Origin: Sulfuritalea sp.
GTDB lineage: Bacteria > Pseudomonadota > Gammaproteobacteria > Burkholderiales > Rhodocyclaceae
NCBI GenBank assembly: GCA_030680805.1
Contig: JAUXUK010000073.1
Coordinates: 1-64,000 of the forward strand
Direction: 5' to 3'
DNA length: 64,000 nucleotides
The position numbers and the translations under genes are program-made. Below, piece after piece: positions 61,345 to 64,000 of this stretch; the first letter of the stretch is position 1; each line of letters opens with the position of its first letter. The notes beneath the pieces are model-generated. The model searched no databases. It was not told the DNA's origin and worked only from the letters and a program-made list of their open reading frames with translations.

Positions 61345-64000
61345 ATGCCCACGCTTCTGCTTGTCGACGGCTCGTCCTATCTCTACCGCGCATTCCATGC
61401 CCTGCCGGATCTGCGCAATGCCGCCGGTGAGCCCACCGGCGCCATCCGCGGCGTGCTGTCCATGCTGCGCGTACTCGAAGCCGACTATAAGTCAGATTTC
61501 CGCGCCGTGGTATTCGATGCCAAGGGCAAGACTTTCCGCGACGACTGGTACCCCGAATACAAGGCGCACCGGCCCTCGATGCCCGAGGACCTGGCGGCGC
61601 AGATCGAGCCGTTGCATGAATGCATCCGCGCCGCCGGCTGGCCGCTGTTGATGATAGCCGGCGTCGAGGCCGACGACGTGATCGGCACGCTGTCGAAACA
61701 GGCGGCCGCCGCCGGCATCGACTGCGTGATTTCGACCGGCGACAAGGATCTGGCGCAACTGGTGGATCAGCACGTGACGCTGGTCAACACCATGAGCAAT
61801 GAAACCCTCGATCCGGCCGGCGTGAAGGCCAAGTTCGGCGTGGATCCTTCGCGCATCGTCGATTACCTCGCGCTGGTCGGCGACACCTCGGACGGCGTAC
61901 CGGGCGTGTCCAAGGTGGGACCGAAGACGGCCGTCAAATGGCTTGACGCCTACGGGTCGCTCGATGCGATCGTGGCCCATGCCCATGAAATCGGCGGCGC
62001 GGTCGGGGAGAATTTGCGCAAGCACCTCGACTTCCTGCCGCTCGGCGTCAAGCTCGTCACCGTGGTCTGCGACGTTCCGCTGCCGCAGGCGGTGACCGAA
62101 CTTGCGCCGCAAGCGCCGGACAAGGACAAGCTCGCCGAGCTTTACACGCGACTTGAGTTCAAGGGCTGGCTGCGCGAGTTGAGCGGGGAGAAAGCGCCCG
62201 CATCTGCTCGGACTACAAACGCCGTTGCCGGCCCGCGAAGCGGAGACCTCGGCATGCAGAGCAAGCCAGCGCCGACTCTTGAGGCGATGCCCGGCGTGGA
62301 GCCGGACCGCAGCGGCTACCAATGCATTCTCGAGCCGTCACAACTCGACGCCTGGCTGGCCCGCCTCGGCGCCGCCGAGCTGGTGTCGCTCGACACCGAG
62401 ACCACCGGCCTCGACCCGATGCAGGCGCGGCTGGTGGGCATTTCCTTCGCCATCCCCGACGGCGCGAGTTCGGGTAACGCAGTGCATGCCGCCTACCTGC
62501 CGCTCGGCCACAGCTATGCCGGAGCCCCGACGCAACTGCCCTTCGCCGAAACCCTGGCGCGGCTCAAGCCGTGGCTGGAATCGCCGCGCCACGCCAAGCT
62601 GGGCCAACACCTCAAGTACGACCGCCACATCTTCGCCAATCACGGCGTGCAATTGCGCGGCATCGTCGAGGACACGTTGCTGCAGTCCTACGTGCTGGAA
62701 TCCGACAAGGCCCACGATCTGGGCTCGCTCGCAGCGCGCCATTGCGGGCTGAAGACCATCAGCTACGACGAGGTCACCGGCAAGGGCGCCAACCGCATTT
62801 CATTCTCCCAGGTCGATGTCGAACGTGCCGCCGAATACGCCGCCGAGGATGCCGATGTCACGCTGCGCGTGCACCAGATGCTGCGCCCACAACTCGCCGC
62901 GGAGCCCGAACTGGAAAGCCTCTACCGCGATCTGGAACTGCCGGTGGCCGAGGTGCTGTTCAGGATCGAGCGCAACGGGGTGCTGATCGATGCCGCAACA
63001 TTGGCGCAGCAAGGCGACGAACTCGGGCGCAAGATCATGGCCCTCGAAGCCGAGGCGCAACAACTGGCAGGCCAGCCCTTCAACCTGAATTCACCCAAGC
63101 AGCTGGCCGAAATCCTGTTTAACCAGCAGGGGCTGCCAGTCGTCAAGAAAACGCCGTCGGGCGTTCCTTCGACCGATGAGGAGGTGCTGGAGAAACTGGC
63201 CGAGGACTACCCGCTGCCGAAGAAGATTCTCGAGCACCGCAGCCTGGCCAAGCTGAAGAACACCTACACCGACAAGCTGCCGAAAATGATCAACCCGGCC
63301 ACCGGCCGCGTGCATACCAGCTTTGCCCAGGCCGTGGCGGTGACGGGACGGTTGGCCTCCAGCGACCCCAACCTGCAGAACATCCCGATCCGGACCGCCG
63401 AGGGCCGCCGCATCCGTTCGGCCTTCGTCGCACCGGCAAATCACCGTATCGTCAGCGCCGACTATTCGCAGATCGAGCTGCGCATCATGGCCCACCTCTC
63501 GGACGATCCGCGCCTGCTCGAAGCCTTCGCCCAGGGCGAGGACGTGCATCGCGCCACGGCCGCGGAGATCTTCGGCATCACGCCGATCGAAGTCAGCAGC
63601 GAACAGCGCCGCGCGGCGAAGGTGATCAACTTCGGCCTGATCTACGGCATGAGCGCCTTCGGCCTGGCCAAGCAGATCGGCGTGGACCGCACCGCCGCCG
63701 CCGCTTACATGGACCGCTACTTCGCCCGCTACCCCGGAGTCGCCCGCTACATGGAAGACACCCGCGCCATCGCCCGCGACAAGGGCTATGTCGAAACCGT
63801 GTTCGGCCGCCGCCTGTGGCTGCCCGAGATCAGGTCGTCCAACGCCGGACGTCGCCAGGGCGCCGAGCGCGCGGCAATCAACGCGCCGATGCAAGGCACG
63901 GCGGCCGACCTGATCAAGCGCGCCATGCTCGCCGTGCAGGACTGGCTCGACGCGCAGCGCATGAAAACCCTCTTGGTACTGCAGGTGCATGACGAACTGG
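61345..64000 (+). CDS. polA: DNA polymerase I, truncated at the window end
   Basis: MPTLLLVDGSSYLYRAFHALPDLRN, LVSLDTETTGLDPM (3'-5' exo), SADYSQIELRIMAHLSDD, KVINFGLIYGMSAFGLAKQI; absent from the ORF track because it runs off the end. Confidence 0.98.
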   Translation, partial: MPTLLLVDGSSYLYRAFHALPDLRNAAGEPTGAIRGVLSMLRVLEADYKSDFRAVVFDAKGKTFRDDWYPEYKAHRPSMPEDLAAQIEPLHECIRAAGWPLLMIAGVEADDVIGTLSKQAAAAGIDCVISTGDKDLAQLVDQHVTLVNTMSNETLDPAGVKAKFGVDPSRIVDYLALVGDTSDGVPGVSKVGPKTAVKWLDAYGSLDAIVAHAHEIGGAVGENLRKHLDFLPLGVKLVTVVCDVPLPQAVTELAPQAPDKDKLAELYTRLEFKGWLRELSGEKAPASARTTNAVAGPRSGDLGMQSKPAPTLEAMPGVEPDRSGYQCILEPSQLDAWLARLGAAELVSLDTETTGLDPMQARLVGISFAIPDGASSGNAVHAAYLPLGHSYAGAPTQLPFAETLARLKPWLESPRHAKLGQHLKYDRHIFANHGVQLRGIVEDTLLQSYVLESDKAHDLGSLAARHCGLKTISYDEVTGKGANRISFSQVDVERAAEYAAEDADVTLRVHQMLRPQLAAEPELESLYRDLELPVAEVLFRIERNGVLIDAATLAQQGDELGRKIMALEAEAQQLAGQPFNLNSPKQLAEILFNQQGLPVVKKTPSGVPSTDEEVLEKLAEDYPLPKKILEHRSLAKLKNTYTDKLPKMINPATGRVHTSFAQAVAVTGRLASSDPNLQNIPIRTAEGRRIRSAFVAPANHRIVSADYSQIELRIMAHLSDDPRLLEAFAQGEDVHRATAAEIFGITPIEVSSEQRRAAKVINFGLIYGMSAFGLAKQIGVDRTAAAAYMDRYFARYPGVARYMEDTRAIARDKGYVETVFGRRLWLPEIRSSNAGRRQGAERAAINAPMQGTAADLIKRAMLAVQDWLDAQRMKTLLVLQVHDEL

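Noticed and set aside
63445-63480. Possible further copy of the intragenic motif in polA (CACCGTATCGTCAGCGCCGACTATTCGCAG)
   Set aside because: It encodes the universally conserved Pol A motif SADYSQIEL, so similarity is probably coincidental codon usage.

Overview
Chromosomal window from a GC-rich betaproteobacterium, probably Rhodocyclales-like (inferred from gene content and order, not a database search). It is mostly housekeeping DNA: a two-partner-secretion operon (tpsB-tpsA-fecR), cutA-dsbD, rib/nusB/thiL/pgpA/pncC, recA-recX-lptB-rpoN-hpf-ptsN-hprK, a tungstate-type ABC operon with a divergent regulator, ABC-F ATPases, ppk2, metXW, a regulatory PTS (ptsI/ptsH/EIIA-Man), gshA/gshB, an orphan N6-adenine-type methyltransferase, and the start of polA. 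The main accessory region is a small chromosomal integron (about 42.2-48.8 kb). It has an intI-like tyrosine recombinase, six recognisable attC sites, and seven cassettes, the last four of which each carry a two-gene toxin-antitoxin module (HicAB-, HigBA-, RelE/XRE- and BrnTA-like). The less expected signals are dispersed repeats: (1) a short motif around GCCAGCGCCGACTTTTG in at least 12 places inside coding sequences, in both orientations and several reading frames; (2) intergenic hairpins with an invariant loop TTGGGGCGGCCCGG but different, self-complementary stems, one of which encodes the N-terminus of NusB; (3) a second intergenic family starting GATGAAACACGCGAAA; (4) three long CGCAGAGG inverted repeats. 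No rRNA, tRNA, CRISPR array or transposase was recognised. All calls were made by eye.
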